Source: Bacillus sp. FSL K6-3431 (GTDB lineage Bacteria > Bacillota > Bacilli > Bacillales > Bacillaceae_C). Taken from it: a DNA stretch of 64,000 nucleotides. Made by a program: the position numbers and the translations under genes. The notes below the pieces were generated by a model. That model ran no database searches, was not told where the DNA came from, and saw only the letters and a program-made list of their open reading frames with translations. Shown piece by piece: positions 54,026 through 62,311 of this stretch; the first letter of the stretch is position 1; each line of letters begins with the position of its first letter. The DNA lies in NCBI RefSeq assembly GCF_038002605.1, contig NZ_JBBOCT010000001.1:3782001-3846000 (forward strand), written 5' to 3'.

Positions 54026-54057
54026 CCCGATGTTTTAGCTTGCTGAAACGAATTCAC
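54026..54057 (-). repeat. 32-bp repeat with hairpin, copy 2 (inverted relative to 35803)
   Basis: On the minus strand it reads as the 35803-35834 repeat with two differences. The hairpin GTTTTAGC-TT-GCTGAAAC spans 54032-54049 and TTCAC follows at 54053-54057. The stop codon of the ankyrin gene (54054-54056) lies inside it. Subterminal hairpins ending near TTCAC resemble right ends of IS200/IS605-type elements; that identity is inference. Confidence 0.6.
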
Positions 54058-54803
54058 TTCAAATCACCGGCTGATTTGGCACCCTCGAGCCGAAGCCACT
54101 GAACCAACTCGGTGGTTTCACTGCGATTCGCAGCGTCAAGAGGTGTTAGCTCTTCCCACCCCGGTATCCAGTTGATATCAGCATCTTGGTGGAGGAGATA
54201 CTCAGCGCACCGCTGTTGCCCGCCATGACAGGCATTCCAGAATGCACAATTGATATCCTCCTGTGCAGGTGGCGTGGAGCTAGCGAAGTAGTTCTCGACT
54301 CGATCCATCAGCCCGAGCGTCGCAGCGTCATGGAGTGTAGTCTTTGCTCCGAGTTGTACTAGTCGATGTGCCGCCTTCCACTGCCTAAACGCCCTCGCGT
54401 CCGCCAGCGGAGTGCCACCGCCGATAACTGCACCTGTTGCCTCAATGTCGGCGCCAGCGTCGATGAGAGCGTTGAGTACATCAACATCGTCACTGCTCGC
54501 CGCCCAGTGGAGGGGAGTCTCATTGTGCGGGCCAACGAACCTTGCGTTAACATCTGCGCCTGCCTTGACTAACACGGCGACGGTCGCAGCACCGTTGGGA
54601 AAGTGGCCTGGCCAGTCTGTCACCACATGTAATAGTGTACGTGACATCCCACCGTCACCAAGTCCGTCAACATCGCCGCCAAGCCTTATGGTAGCTAAAT
54701 CGGGATTCTCATGCAATATGCGTTTCAACTTCTCGATGTCTCCGCTGTGGATCGCTTCAACGACTGTGACAGCTAAAGGATCGTCGGGATGGATAGTCAA
54801 CAT
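54054..54803 (-). CDS. Ankyrin-repeat protein, GC-rich, probably acquired
   Basis: A 249-residue soluble protein with about five ankyrin repeats. Clear consensus pieces are HNETPLHWAASSDDVDVLNALIDAGADI, then AAHRLVQLGAKTTLHDAATLGLMDRV and LTPLDAANRSETTELVQWL. Ankyrin repeats bind partner proteins; the target is unknown. Base composition differs from neighbours: 54421-54480 has 34 G+C of 60, against 22 of 60 at 53701-53760 in the RpiR gene. Its stop codon lies within a repeated element at 54026-54057, and a MITE-like element lies upstream. ATG at 54803 follows AAGGAGG. Confidence 0.85.
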   Translation of the reverse strand: MLTIHPDDPLAVTVVEAIHSGDIEKLKRILHENPDLATIRLGGDVDGLGDGGMSRTLLHVVTDWPGHFPNGAATVAVLVKAGADVNARFVGPHNETPLHWAASSDDVDVLNALIDAGADIEATGAVIGGGTPLADARAFRQWKAAHRLVQLGAKTTLHDAATLGLMDRVENYFASSTPPAQEDINCAFWNACHGGQQRCAEYLLHQDADINWIPGWEELTPLDAANRSETTELVQWLRLEGAKSAGDLK

Positions 54804-54830
54804 GTTTTCAGCCTCCTTGGTTCATATTCG

Positions 54831-55190
54831 TATAAAGGATGTTCAAAAAGTCACCAAATGATAAACGGCGAATTTCTTCGTTGGCAATTAGGTACGTACT
54901 TCTACTAAGGAAAAGGAACCTCTGTTAAGATCGCTCACGTCCTGTGAGCAACACAGAGGTCAGCACGTCGTGTGCAAGTACGTCCTGTGGGCAACGTAGA
55001 AGTCAGCACATCCTGTGCAAGTCCGGTTCTCACGTATAGGATGGAGATCTTCTGTTAAGTTCGCTCACGTCCTGTGAGCAACACAGAAGTCAGCACATCC
55101 TGTGCAAGTCAGATCCTCAGAACCTTCTCGCCTCGAACTTCTTGTTTCTAATTTTGCACCTTTTTGAACACGTACTATAAAGGATGTTCA
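54831..55190. mobile_element. MITE-like repeat element with internal GC-rich hairpin units
   Basis: TATAAAGGATGTTCA occurs at 54831-54845 and 55176-55190. Inside them GTTCAAAAAG (54841-54850) and CTTTTTGAAC (55160-55169) are terminal inverted repeats. The interior has two similar units of about 62 bases (54919-54980 and 55050-55110) with TCTGTTAAG, then CGCTCAC-GTCCT-GTGAGC and ACACAGA, plus a partial copy between them (54980-55022, GTCAGCACATCCTGTGCAAG). Each unit folds into a long hairpin. No transposase is encoded, so it would be non-autonomous. Confidence 0.65.
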
Positions 55191-55329
55191 CAAATCTCTG
55201 TTTTGTAGAATCTAACAATAAGACTTCGACATTAAATACATTAACCCTTCTAAAATAGGAAAGATACAAAGATTACCACAACCACTAATTGTCTATCACA
55301 TACAAAAAATGTACGCACATACAAAAAAC

Positions 55330-55343
55330 TGAAAGCGATTGCC
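55330..55343 (+). promoter_or_regulatory. CcpA cre-like site upstream of the PTS gene
   Basis: TGAAAGCGATTGCC matches the TGWAARCGYTWNCW cre consensus at 12 of 14 positions, 61 bases before the PTS start codon, consistent with catabolite repression of the malXY-like operon. Confidence 0.5.
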
Positions 55344-55403
55344 TATAGGGAGAATGCAGGAGTATATTAAAGGCGTAGTACTATCCAAAAAGGAGACTGA
55401 ATA

Positions 55404-56966
55404 ATGAAAAAGAAAAAATCTATAAAATCACAGCTATGGGAGTTTTTCCAAGGGCTTGGAAAAACATTTATGCTTCCTGTTGCTTTATTAGCATTTATGG
55501 GACTTATATTAGGGATAGGTAGTTCGTTTACTAGCCCTTCAACGATTGACGCATTTCCGTTTTTAGGAAATCCGGTTTTGCAAATTATTTTTAGTTTCAT
55601 GGGCACGATAGGGGGATTTGCATTTACCTATTTACCTGTTTTGTTTGCAATGGCTATTCCTATGGGACTTGTTCGCTATGAGAAAGGTGTAGCAGCATTC
55701 TCAGGCTTTGTTGGATATGTGATCATGCATTTATCAATCAACTTTTATTTAACAGAGACTGGAACACTAGCAGAGGCTGAACAATTAAGACAAGCGGGTC
55801 AAGGAATGGTAATGGGGATCCAAACAATAGAGATGGGTGTACTAGGCGGTATTATTGCTGGTATTATCGTCTATTTATTGCATAAGCGTTTCTATGAAAT
55901 TAAATTGCCAGATGCATTTGCGTTTTTTGGTGGAGCACGTTTCGTTCCGATTGTGACAGTACTTGTCATGTCGATCGTGGGAATTCTAATCCCGATTATT
56001 TGGCCAATCTTTGCAGTGGCTATAGCTGGTATCGGGACAATTATAAATAAGTCAGGCATCTTTGGTCCATTTTTATTCGGTGCTGGAGAACGATTCTTAC
56101 TTCCATTTGGCTTACATCATATTTTAGTAGCGATGATCCGTTTTACGGAAGCTGGTGGGACAGAGGTTGTGAACGGTCAAACGATATCTGGTGCATTAAA
56201 TATTTTCTATGCACAATTGCAAGGTGGAACGGCAATCAGCCCTTCAGCAACCGCGTTCCTATCACAGGGGAAAATGCCGACATTTATGTTTGGTCTACCT
56301 GCAGTGGCACTTGCGATCTATCATACTGCTCGACCTGAAAATCGTAAGAAAATTAAAGGTCTATTAATATCTGGTGTAATTGCTACTTTTGTAACAGGAA
56401 TTACGGAACCAATTGAATTTTTATTCTTATTTGTAGCACCAGCATTATTTGTTATCCATGCATTTTTGACAGGATTAGGATTCATGGTTATGTCTTTGTT
56501 GAATGTTACGATTGGAAATACGGACGGTGGTATACTCGACTTCTTAATTTTCGGAATTATGCAAGGGTTTAAAACAAAATGGTATCTGGTGCTTGTAGTT
56601 GGTGCGATTTGGTTTGCGATCTACTATATTGTTTTCCGTTACGCGATTGTGAAATTTAATATAAAAACACCGGGACGCGAAGTAGCGAATCCTGAGGATA
56701 AAGATATTCCAACTACTAGTAAGGGTTCTAACTACAATGCGGAAAAGGTTTTATTAGCATTAGGTGGAAAAGAAAATATTCACTCTCTAGATAATTGTGT
56801 TACACGCCTCCGACTTGTTGTCGAGGATATGGAAAAAGTAAATGAAAAAGTCTTAAAAGAAGAATGTGGGGCACTTGGCGTTGTGAAGCTTGATGAACAT
56901 AATGTACAAGTAGTCATTGGTCCGCAGGTAGGACTATTAAAATCACAAATAGAGAAAATTTCCTGA
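55404..56966 (+). CDS. malX: PTS EIICB, glucose/maltose family (MalX-like)
   Basis: A 520-residue PTS permease in the order IIC-IIB. The IIC domain (about 10-400, eight to ten membrane segments) includes GAGERFLLPFGLHHIL and the conserved ITEPIEFLF. The IIB domain is at the C-terminus with the phosphorylated Cys465 in DNCVTRLRL. No IIA domain is fused. ATG at 55404 follows AAAGGAG. The next gene encodes a PatB/MalY-type lyase, the same pairing as E. coli malX-malY. The substrate is probably a glucose-type sugar; family assignment alone does not fix it. Confidence 0.9.
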   Translation: MKKKKSIKSQLWEFFQGLGKTFMLPVALLAFMGLILGIGSSFTSPSTIDAFPFLGNPVLQIIFSFMGTIGGFAFTYLPVLFAMAIPMGLVRYEKGVAAFSGFVGYVIMHLSINFYLTETGTLAEAEQLRQAGQGMVMGIQTIEMGVLGGIIAGIIVYLLHKRFYEIKLPDAFAFFGGARFVPIVTVLVMSIVGILIPIIWPIFAVAIAGIGTIINKSGIFGPFLFGAGERFLLPFGLHHILVAMIRFTEAGGTEVVNGQTISGALNIFYAQLQGGTAISPSATAFLSQGKMPTFMFGLPAVALAIYHTARPENRKKIKGLLISGVIATFVTGITEPIEFLFLFVAPALFVIHAFLTGLGFMVMSLLNVTIGNTDGGILDFLIFGIMQGFKTKWYLVLVVGAIWFAIYYIVFRYAIVKFNIKTPGREVANPEDKDIPTTSKGSNYNAEKVLLALGGKENIHSLDNCVTRLRLVVEDMEKVNEKVLKEECGALGVVKLDEHNVQVVIGPQVGLLKSQIEKIS

Positions 56967-56983
56967 AAATGGAGTTGTAAAGA

Positions 56984-58183
56984 ATGAAGCAAGGCTTTGA
57001 TGAAGTAATAAATCGCAGGGGAACATTTTGTACCCAATGGGATTATATTGAAGATCGATTTGGGGAGAAAGATCTTCTCCCTTTCTCTATTTCGGATACG
57101 GACTTTCTGTCCCCAAAAGAGATCTTACAAACACTAGAAAATCGACTACAGCATGGCATTTTTGGCTATACACGTTGGAACCATGAGCAATTTAAAGAAT
57201 CTATTAGCAACTGGTATGAAAGACGTTATTCTTCGACAATAAAAGAAGAATGGATCGTTTATAGTCCTTCTGTCATTTACTCGATCTCAAAGATGATGGA
57301 AATACTGACAGATGAAGCAGATCATATTGTCATGCAAACTCCAGCATACGATGCTTTTTATAAAACGATCACAGATAATAAGCGAACAATCTTGCCAAAT
57401 GAATTAATATATCATGAAGGAAGATACTCGATTGATTTTATTGATTTAGAAGAAAAATTAGCGCATACAAAAACGAAAGTCCTGCTTCTATGTAGCCCAC
57501 ACAATCCTACAGGACGCGTGTGGAAAAAGGAGGAACTAGAGAGAATAGTTCACCTTTGCAATCAATACGATGTCTATATTATTTCCGACGAGATTCATAT
57601 GGATATCATTCATGAAGGGAATACACATATCCCGATCACAGATGTTGCTGTTGACCTAAATAAAGTGTGCATTTGTACCTCTGCTAGCAAAACATTTAAT
57701 ACTCCTGGCTTAGGCGGATCCTATTCTCTCATTCCTAATAAAAAGCTAAGGGATGCATTTCTTATCGCTCTGAAAAATAAAGATGGATTATCAAGTGCAA
57801 GCGTGTTTGGCACATTAGCAACAATTACTGCTTATAATGAATGTGCCGATTGGGTAGACGAATTAGTTGAATATATAGAAGACAATCTACGCACTATACA
57901 GTCTTATCTAAAGAAACACTTACCAAAGCTCCAGTTAACTATGCCTGAATCTACTTATCTTGCCTGGATTGATGTATCACAGCTTCCTTATTCAAGTGAG
58001 CAGTTACAGCATGCACTCGTCCACCACGGAAAAGTAGCGATCATGTCGGGAGAAACATACGGTGAAGCGGGAACAAGCTTTATTAGAATGAATGTAGGTT
58101 GTCCTAAATCCAAGGTATTAGAAGGACTTCAGCGATTGAAAAAGGGAATTGAGTATTTAGAGGAGCAAGAGAACCGTATTTAA
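56984..58183 (+). CDS. malY: PatB/MalY-family cystathionine beta-lyase (PLP)
   Basis: A 399-residue fold-type I PLP enzyme. Lys236 in SASKTFNTPGL is the PLP lysine. SPHNPTGRVW, SDEIHMDII and a C-terminal SFIRMNVGCP (substrate Arg) are all typical. MalY of E. coli is a beta-C-S lyase that also represses MalT; PatB of B. subtilis is the lyase homologue. It begins 17 bases after malX and follows a weak ribosome-binding site (GGAGTTGTAAAG). MalT is not expected in this organism, so a lyase role is more likely here. Confidence 0.9.
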   Translation: MKQGFDEVINRRGTFCTQWDYIEDRFGEKDLLPFSISDTDFLSPKEILQTLENRLQHGIFGYTRWNHEQFKESISNWYERRYSSTIKEEWIVYSPSVIYSISKMMEILTDEADHIVMQTPAYDAFYKTITDNKRTILPNELIYHEGRYSIDFIDLEEKLAHTKTKVLLLCSPHNPTGRVWKKEELERIVHLCNQYDVYIISDEIHMDIIHEGNTHIPITDVAVDLNKVCICTSASKTFNTPGLGGSYSLIPNKKLRDAFLIALKNKDGLSSASVFGTLATITAYNECADWVDELVEYIEDNLRTIQSYLKKHLPKLQLTMPESTYLAWIDVSQLPYSSEQLQHALVHHGKVAIMSGETYGEAGTSFIRMNVGCPKSKVLEGLQRLKKGIEYLEEQENRI

Positions 58184-58193
58184 TCTGAAATAG

Positions 58194-58233
58194 AAAACCA
58201 CTCAATCCTTATCATGGGATTGAGTGGTTTTTT
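58194..58233. terminator. Terminator between malY and the convergent yxcD-like gene
   Basis: AAAACCACTCAATCC (58194-58208) and GGATTGAGTGGTTTT (58217-58231) pair perfectly, followed by Ts. It is usable on both strands. Confidence 0.85.
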
Positions 58234-58267
58234 CAAGCCTATTATAGAACGGGATTCAGGTAGTGAG

Positions 58268-58555
58268 TTAATTAATTACAGCAATAATACCTTCTTCTTC
58301 ATCAAGCTGTAGGTCTATTCCAGCGTAAGGGTCTCTATTCAAAAATTCATCAAGCCATAAGCGCAAGGCTTCAATTAAGTTTACAGTAATGAGGATTTGC
58401 TTTCGTCCATCTACAAATGTCTCTGCAGAAAAGCCGTAATCATCATCATGCATGAGTTCTACCTCAACCTCTTCAGGTTTTACTTGCTTTTTGCGGGAAA
58501 TATAAACGCAAACGGCATTAATAATATCTTGTTCGGGAATGATTAGCTTCTCCAT
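58268..58555 (-). CDS. YxcD-like (DUF2653) protein
   Basis: A 95-residue soluble protein of the YxcD/DUF2653 family. Visible conserved parts are QDIINAVCVYISRKKQVKPEEVEVEL, then DDYGFSAE and an ILITVNLIEALRLWLDE helix. Function unknown. The ATG at 58555 lies inside the upstream gene's end (13-base overlap), which indicates translational coupling with the secreted or membrane protein encoded there. Confidence 0.8.
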   Translation of the reverse strand: MEKLIIPEQDIINAVCVYISRKKQVKPEEVEVELMHDDDYGFSAETFVDGRKQILITVNLIEALRLWLDEFLNRDPYAGIDLQLDEEEGIIAVIN

Positions 58556-58983
58556 GGATTGGCATCCTGTTTCTTCTTTGAATCCTTGAAAAAGGCGAAA
58601 ATTTTACGAATAACAGAAATTAAAACGACAATTGCTATTACGTTGATAAGTAAACCAAGGATGGAACCCAATGCTCCCATATTTGCAAATAGACTACCAA
58701 ATAAAAGTCCAGCTAGTCCACCTACTAATAGGCCTTTCATAAGTCCACCTGACATGAATCCGCCTTTTTTATTTGTAGCAGAGTTATTCGTTGTAGAGTC
58801 TTCCTTTTTCTTTTGTATATTCGAATTGTTATTCGTCTTATTACTATTATTCATGTTAAAACTTCTTTTACCTGATTTGTAGCCTTTTGCTTCAACAGTT
58901 GTTGATTGATCTTGAAAAATAATGCTTCCAACAGGCGAAAACAAAAACACTGCTGTAAGTATAGCTATGAAAACTTTTTTCAT
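58543..58983 (-). CDS. Exported membrane protein with Asn-rich and Gly-rich regions
   Basis: A 146-residue protein. An N-terminal signal peptide (about 1-32) is followed by a low-complexity Asn/Lys/Ser region (NMNNSNKTNNNSN). A Gly-rich membrane region GLLVGGLAGLLFGSLFANMG and a second hydrophobic segment precede a basic tail. Such a layout is seen in proteins called Tim44-like, but the Tim44 domain itself is absent. Not otherwise recognised. ATG at 58983 follows GAGGGGGAT. It forms a two-gene operon with the yxcD-like gene. Confidence 0.7.
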   Translation of the reverse strand: MKKVFIAILTAVFLFSPVGSIIFQDQSTTVEAKGYKSGKRSFNMNNSNKTNNNSNIQKKKEDSTTNNSATNKKGGFMSGGLMKGLLVGGLAGLLFGSLFANMGALGSILGLLINVIAIVVLISVIRKIFAFFKDSKKKQDANPWRS

Positions 58984-59090
58984 TGTAAATCCCCCTCGTG
59001 CAGAATGAGTATAACTAATCTATGTTAACATTCATTTTACATCAATTTACGATGCTAAAAATAAAGGAAGAGTGACATTTTTATGTATAT

Positions 59091-59255
59091 TTACGTTTCA
59101 CTTTTCAGAAGATCCATGACCTCATATGCTCGATCTGAATCAAGAGATGCTGTCAGTTCATCTGCAAGTATAATCGAGGGATTACTGTATAATGCTTTAG
59201 CTATCGCAGCTCTTTGCCGTTCTCCACCAGAGAGATCGGCGAGATATTTATGATG
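59091..59255 (-). pseudogene. Internal fragment of an ABC transporter ATPase
   Basis: The minus strand reads [20 protein letters not shown], then [17 protein letters not shown] and VMDLLKSET followed by a stop at 59091. This is the signature motif plus Walker B of a LolD/MacB-type ATPase. Walker A and the switch His are absent, and the usual ADEPTA is ADELTA. The gene is truncated at both ends, abutting an IS256 remnant on the other strand. Confidence 0.75.
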
Positions 59256-59426
59256 AAGATTGCTAATCGTTATCTAGCCAGCAGACATCCACTTGAAAGG
59301 CTTAATCAAGTGGTTCGCAGGAGGAACTGGGAAAGAGTCATACGTATCTTCCCGAATAATCAATCTGCATTTCGACTTATCACTGCTATAAAGTATTATG
59401 AAAACAGAGAACGAAGCGGAAAATAG
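59250..59426 (+). pseudogene. C-terminal remnant of an IS256/Mutator-family transposase
   Basis: The plus strand encodes HPLERLNQVVRRRNWERVIR, then IFPNNQSAFRLITAI, which matches the conserved C-terminal part of IS256-family transposases (LERLNxEVRRRxxVIRIFPNxxSAxRL). The catalytic DDE domain is missing. An open frame extends from 59214, but the first residues are antisense to the ABC ATPase fragment. Confidence 0.7.
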
Positions 59427-59623
59427 AGTTTGTAAAATGATAATTTCACATGATGAAATAAAATAGCCAACTATAACCAAATATCATACAGAAAACATTG
59501 TAATCTAAATTACACAATTATCTGGACTTGACTCGTGAAAATTCACTGATCAGCTCGCAAAGTAGTGTGAGCCGATCGCGAATTATATTAATCAGTTCCG
59601 CCTCGGAGTATTGCGTCCAGAGT

Positions 59624-59715
59624 TTATCGAGCTGGCTGGATAAACTTCCTCACATCCGCCGAGGGATTTACCCAATTCAGCCGAAGTTCGAACTCCTACT
59701 GAATTGGGTAAATCC
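59624..59715. repeat. Pair of strong hairpins downstream of the NCS2 permease gene
   Basis: AGTTTATC and GATAAACT form one stem around 59624-59646. GGATTTACCCAATTCAG (59664-59680) pairs perfectly with CTGAATTGGGTAAATCC (59699-59715), and its 18-base loop holds the palindrome AGTTCGAACT. No T run follows on either strand, so it is more likely a repeat element than a plain terminator. Upstream (59527-59620) GC-rich palindromic pieces such as TGATCAG continue the structured region. Confidence 0.6.
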
Positions 59716-59764
59716 AGCATTCATCTCACCACATATAGAAGTGGGGGACTGCTTCTGGATGAAG

Positions 59765-61090
59765 TTAAAGATAGGTGCTCTTATTTATTTTATGTGTGGA
59801 ATTTCTCCCTAGATAATGGAAGCTCTCCATAATAAGCGCTGATATTATTCCGATGAGCATTCCGTTTGAAAGAAGTGGTCGTACAAGATCCGGTAGCGTT
59901 GTGAAGGCGGCTGGAGGAAATGTCATGATTGACAGGCCTAATAGCGATGGTAATGCAACGCGGTAAATCGTTTTCGGATCGAAGGTTAGACCTTCAATGT
60001 TTCTTAGCGCTGAACGGAATAATTGCAAATAGGCGACAAATAGGACCGTGTTCCCAACACTATTAGGAATCGTTGAAAAGAAGGTGCTTAGTTGCGCAGC
60101 CAATCCTAGGAAAATGAATAGCACTGATCCGACAAAAAATGGCGCACGCTCCTTAATCCCTGTGGATTGCAAAAATCCTAATGAGGAAGCGTATGGTGCA
60201 TAAGGAACAAGGCCGAAAATCCCAGCCAATGTGTTGAAGGTTCCTGTTATGAAGAAGGAAGTCCGATATTGTTTGGGAGTAGTCTCTTTTTCAAAAATAT
60301 CTTCCGCCCCTTTTAAGGTCGCTACCGTATTAGTCGTATTTAATAGTCCGGTAATGACGACGGTAATGACAATGCCCCATTCAAGAGTTGGTTCCCCCCA
60401 AGGAAACCATGTGAGAAAAGGAGTTGTTCGGATTGTTTCCGTCGTTTCTCCAGGGAATAGCAGTGCAGCAGCAATCCACCCGATAACCATCCCGATAAGT
60501 AGATTTAAGCTGCTAATAATCCCTTTCCCTTTCACATGGATAATGATCGTAAACGCTGCAAGTATGAATGAAAAACAGGCCACTTTTATATCAATGGAAT
60601 CACCTGTATTGAGACCGAGCATTCCTTTAAGAAAAATAGAGATGAGCTGGTTCGCCAATAATAGAAGAAAGACGAACATGACAACAGGTGTAAACCACTT
60701 TTTTAAAAGCTCGCCCATTCCTAAAAGGCCAAAGGTAGCGACAAGAACTCCAGAAATAATTGCGCCTACAGCGATACTTCCACCGATTGTCGTCAGTTCA
60801 AGATTCATCGTACTAGCTGTAGCAGCCAAGCTTAAAATAACACCCCACCAAAGTCCTGATTGACCCTCCATTAACGCCAAACGATGCCCCAGGACTCCTT
60901 GTAGTAGACAAGCAATCCCCGTAAGAATGAAGGAACGTTGAATGGCAGAGATAATTTCTACTTGTTCCAACTGAAAAGCGCCACCAACCGAAATCGGAAT
61001 GACGACCGTATTAGCAAACATAAAAAACAGCCATTGAAATCCTGCTAATAACGTAACAGACGTACGTAATGGTTTTATATTTGTATTCAT
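59765..61090 (-). CDS. NCS2-family purine/uracil permease
   Basis: A 441-residue transporter of the nucleobase-ascorbate (NCS2) family with about twelve to fourteen membrane segments. Typical elements are FANTVVIPISVGGAF near the N-terminus, LMEGQSGLWWG, and the late GLVPYAPYASSLGFLQSTGI and SVGNTVLFVAYLQLF. ATG at 61090 follows GAGGAGGAAA; an in-frame start at 61123 is further from that site and unlikely. Substrate could be xanthine, uric acid or uracil. No nucleobase catabolic genes are adjacent. Confidence 0.87.
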   Translation of the reverse strand: MNTNIKPLRTSVTLLAGFQWLFFMFANTVVIPISVGGAFQLEQVEIISAIQRSFILTGIACLLQGVLGHRLALMEGQSGLWWGVILSLAATASTMNLELTTIGGSIAVGAIISGVLVATFGLLGMGELLKKWFTPVVMFVFLLLLANQLISIFLKGMLGLNTGDSIDIKVACFSFILAAFTIIIHVKGKGIISSLNLLIGMVIGWIAAALLFPGETTETIRTTPFLTWFPWGEPTLEWGIVITVVITGLLNTTNTVATLKGAEDIFEKETTPKQYRTSFFITGTFNTLAGIFGLVPYAPYASSLGFLQSTGIKERAPFFVGSVLFIFLGLAAQLSTFFSTIPNSVGNTVLFVAYLQLFRSALRNIEGLTFDPKTIYRVALPSLLGLSIMTFPPAAFTTLPDLVRPLLSNGMLIGIISALIMESFHYLGRNSTHKINKSTYL

Positions 61091-61294
61091 CCTATTTCCT
61101 CCTCTTCCAGTGCCGCAAATCACTATAATTTTATATATGGGCGATTATATCATACTAATTTTTTTAGATTGAGAAAGATGCTTTTGGGCTATTAATTATT
61201 TGGTTATATTCATCCATTGAGTAAAATAAGTGATGTTTATCTTTACACTAAAGAAGGAAGACTATAATGAAGTCTTTGAAAGGGAGTAGATAGA

Positions 61295-61708
61295 ATGAAT
61301 GCAAAAGAAACGGCACTAAAAATCCTTGAAGAAAGCTATATCGGTACGATGGCGACGATTCAGAAGAACAAACCTCATACTCGGTACATGACGTTTTTCA
61401 ATGAGGAATTTACACTCTACACTGCAACTTCAAAAAAGACTCAGAAAGTTGATGAACTTGAAGATAATCCGTATACACATATTCTGATTGGGTACGAGGG
61501 AGAGGGCTTTGGAGATGCTTATCTTGAAATCGAAGGGATTGTCCGTATCTCTGATGATGACAGATTAAAGGAGAAAACGTGGAATGAGCACATGAAGCCA
61601 TGGTTTAGTGGCCCAGATGATCCGGATCTCGTTATATTAAAAATTAAACCGGATACGATTCGTTTGATGAACAAAAAAGGCGAAGAACCACAAACGATTG
61701 AATTGTAA
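61295..61708 (+). CDS. Pyridoxamine 5'-phosphate oxidase-like FMN protein (general stress protein 26 type)
   Basis: A 137-residue split-barrel protein. The N-terminal helix ALKILEESYIGTMATIQKNK and TRYMTFFNEEFTLYTATSKK resemble the flavin-binding PNPOx-like fold of YdaG/GS26 proteins. Flavin-dependent reduction is possible but not shown. ATG at 61295 follows AAAGGGAG. Monocistronic, with a weak hairpin at 61717-61749 after the stop. Confidence 0.82.
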   Translation: MNAKETALKILEESYIGTMATIQKNKPHTRYMTFFNEEFTLYTATSKKTQKVDELEDNPYTHILIGYEGEGFGDAYLEIEGIVRISDDDRLKEKTWNEHMKPWFSGPDDPDLVILKIKPDTIRLMNKKGEEPQTIEL

Positions 61709-61716
61709 AAAAAAGT

Positions 61717-61749
61717 AGGGTGTTCCAATCGAGCTTTGGGGGCACCCTT
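61717..61749 (+). terminator. Weak hairpin after the PNPOx-like gene
   Basis: AGGGTG pairs with CACCCT across about 20 bases, followed by TATTGT only. Possible terminator. Confidence 0.4.
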
Positions 61750-61927
61750 ATTGTACATGGGAAAATAATAAAAAATTCCTCTTTGACATTTTGTGTCTAC
61801 TTTAAAAAAGAATAACTTAAGATATGTCTTTGATTAATTTAGGATAATCATTCAAAGGTATATTAATCCCCCAAAATCTCTGCAAGGTTTCCGACCTCGT
61901 CTTGTGCATGAATGAGACCTTCGATTA

Positions 61928-62311
61928 CTAAATCATCTCGTTATAGATCATGCCATCGTCATCTAATGAGATGATTTTCAAACGATTATCCCTTTTAATA
62001 TAGATACTTTTATACACTTTATGACCGTTTTTATCTGCAAAAAGAATAATGCGATTGCCGTTATTGTCCTTTTCGATGACGGCCTGATAGGCATCCAAGT
62101 CAATCTTTTCTGAAATTACTTCGTATTCCTCTAAGCTTGATAATTCCTTATCATGTTCTGAAACAACGCCGTCTTTTTCTTGTTCCTTTTCCGTTTCAGT
62201 GACAAGGTCAACCGTTTTTACAGTGTCCTCTTTTTGCGCTGTTTCACTATTATTGTAAGAACAACCTGCAAGAAGCAATAAAGTTAAAAAGGTAAATACT
62301 ATTTTTTTCAT
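61928..62311 (-). CDS. Small lipoprotein of unknown function
   Basis: A 127-residue lipoprotein. The signal peptide ends in lipobox LLAGC near residue 17. A Glu/Lys/Thr-rich linker of about 45 residues precedes a small globular domain (YEVISEKIDLDAYQAVIEKD to the end). The domain is not recognised. ATG at 62311 has only a modest site (GAGAGCTC) upstream. Confidence 0.7.
   Translation of the reverse strand: MKKIVFTFLTLLLLAGCSYNNSETAQKEDTVKTVDLVTETEKEQEKDGVVSEHDKELSSLEEYEVISEKIDLDAYQAVIEKDNNGNRIILFADKNGHKVYKSIYIKRDNRLKIISLDDDGMIYNEMI

Noticed and set aside
54366..54861. Plus-strand open frames opposite the ankyrin gene
   Set aside because: They arise from the GC-rich composition of the ankyrin gene and show no domain or ribosome-binding site.
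60231..60863. A 210-residue plus-strand open frame
   Set aside because: Antisense to the NCS2 permease; no start signal or domain.
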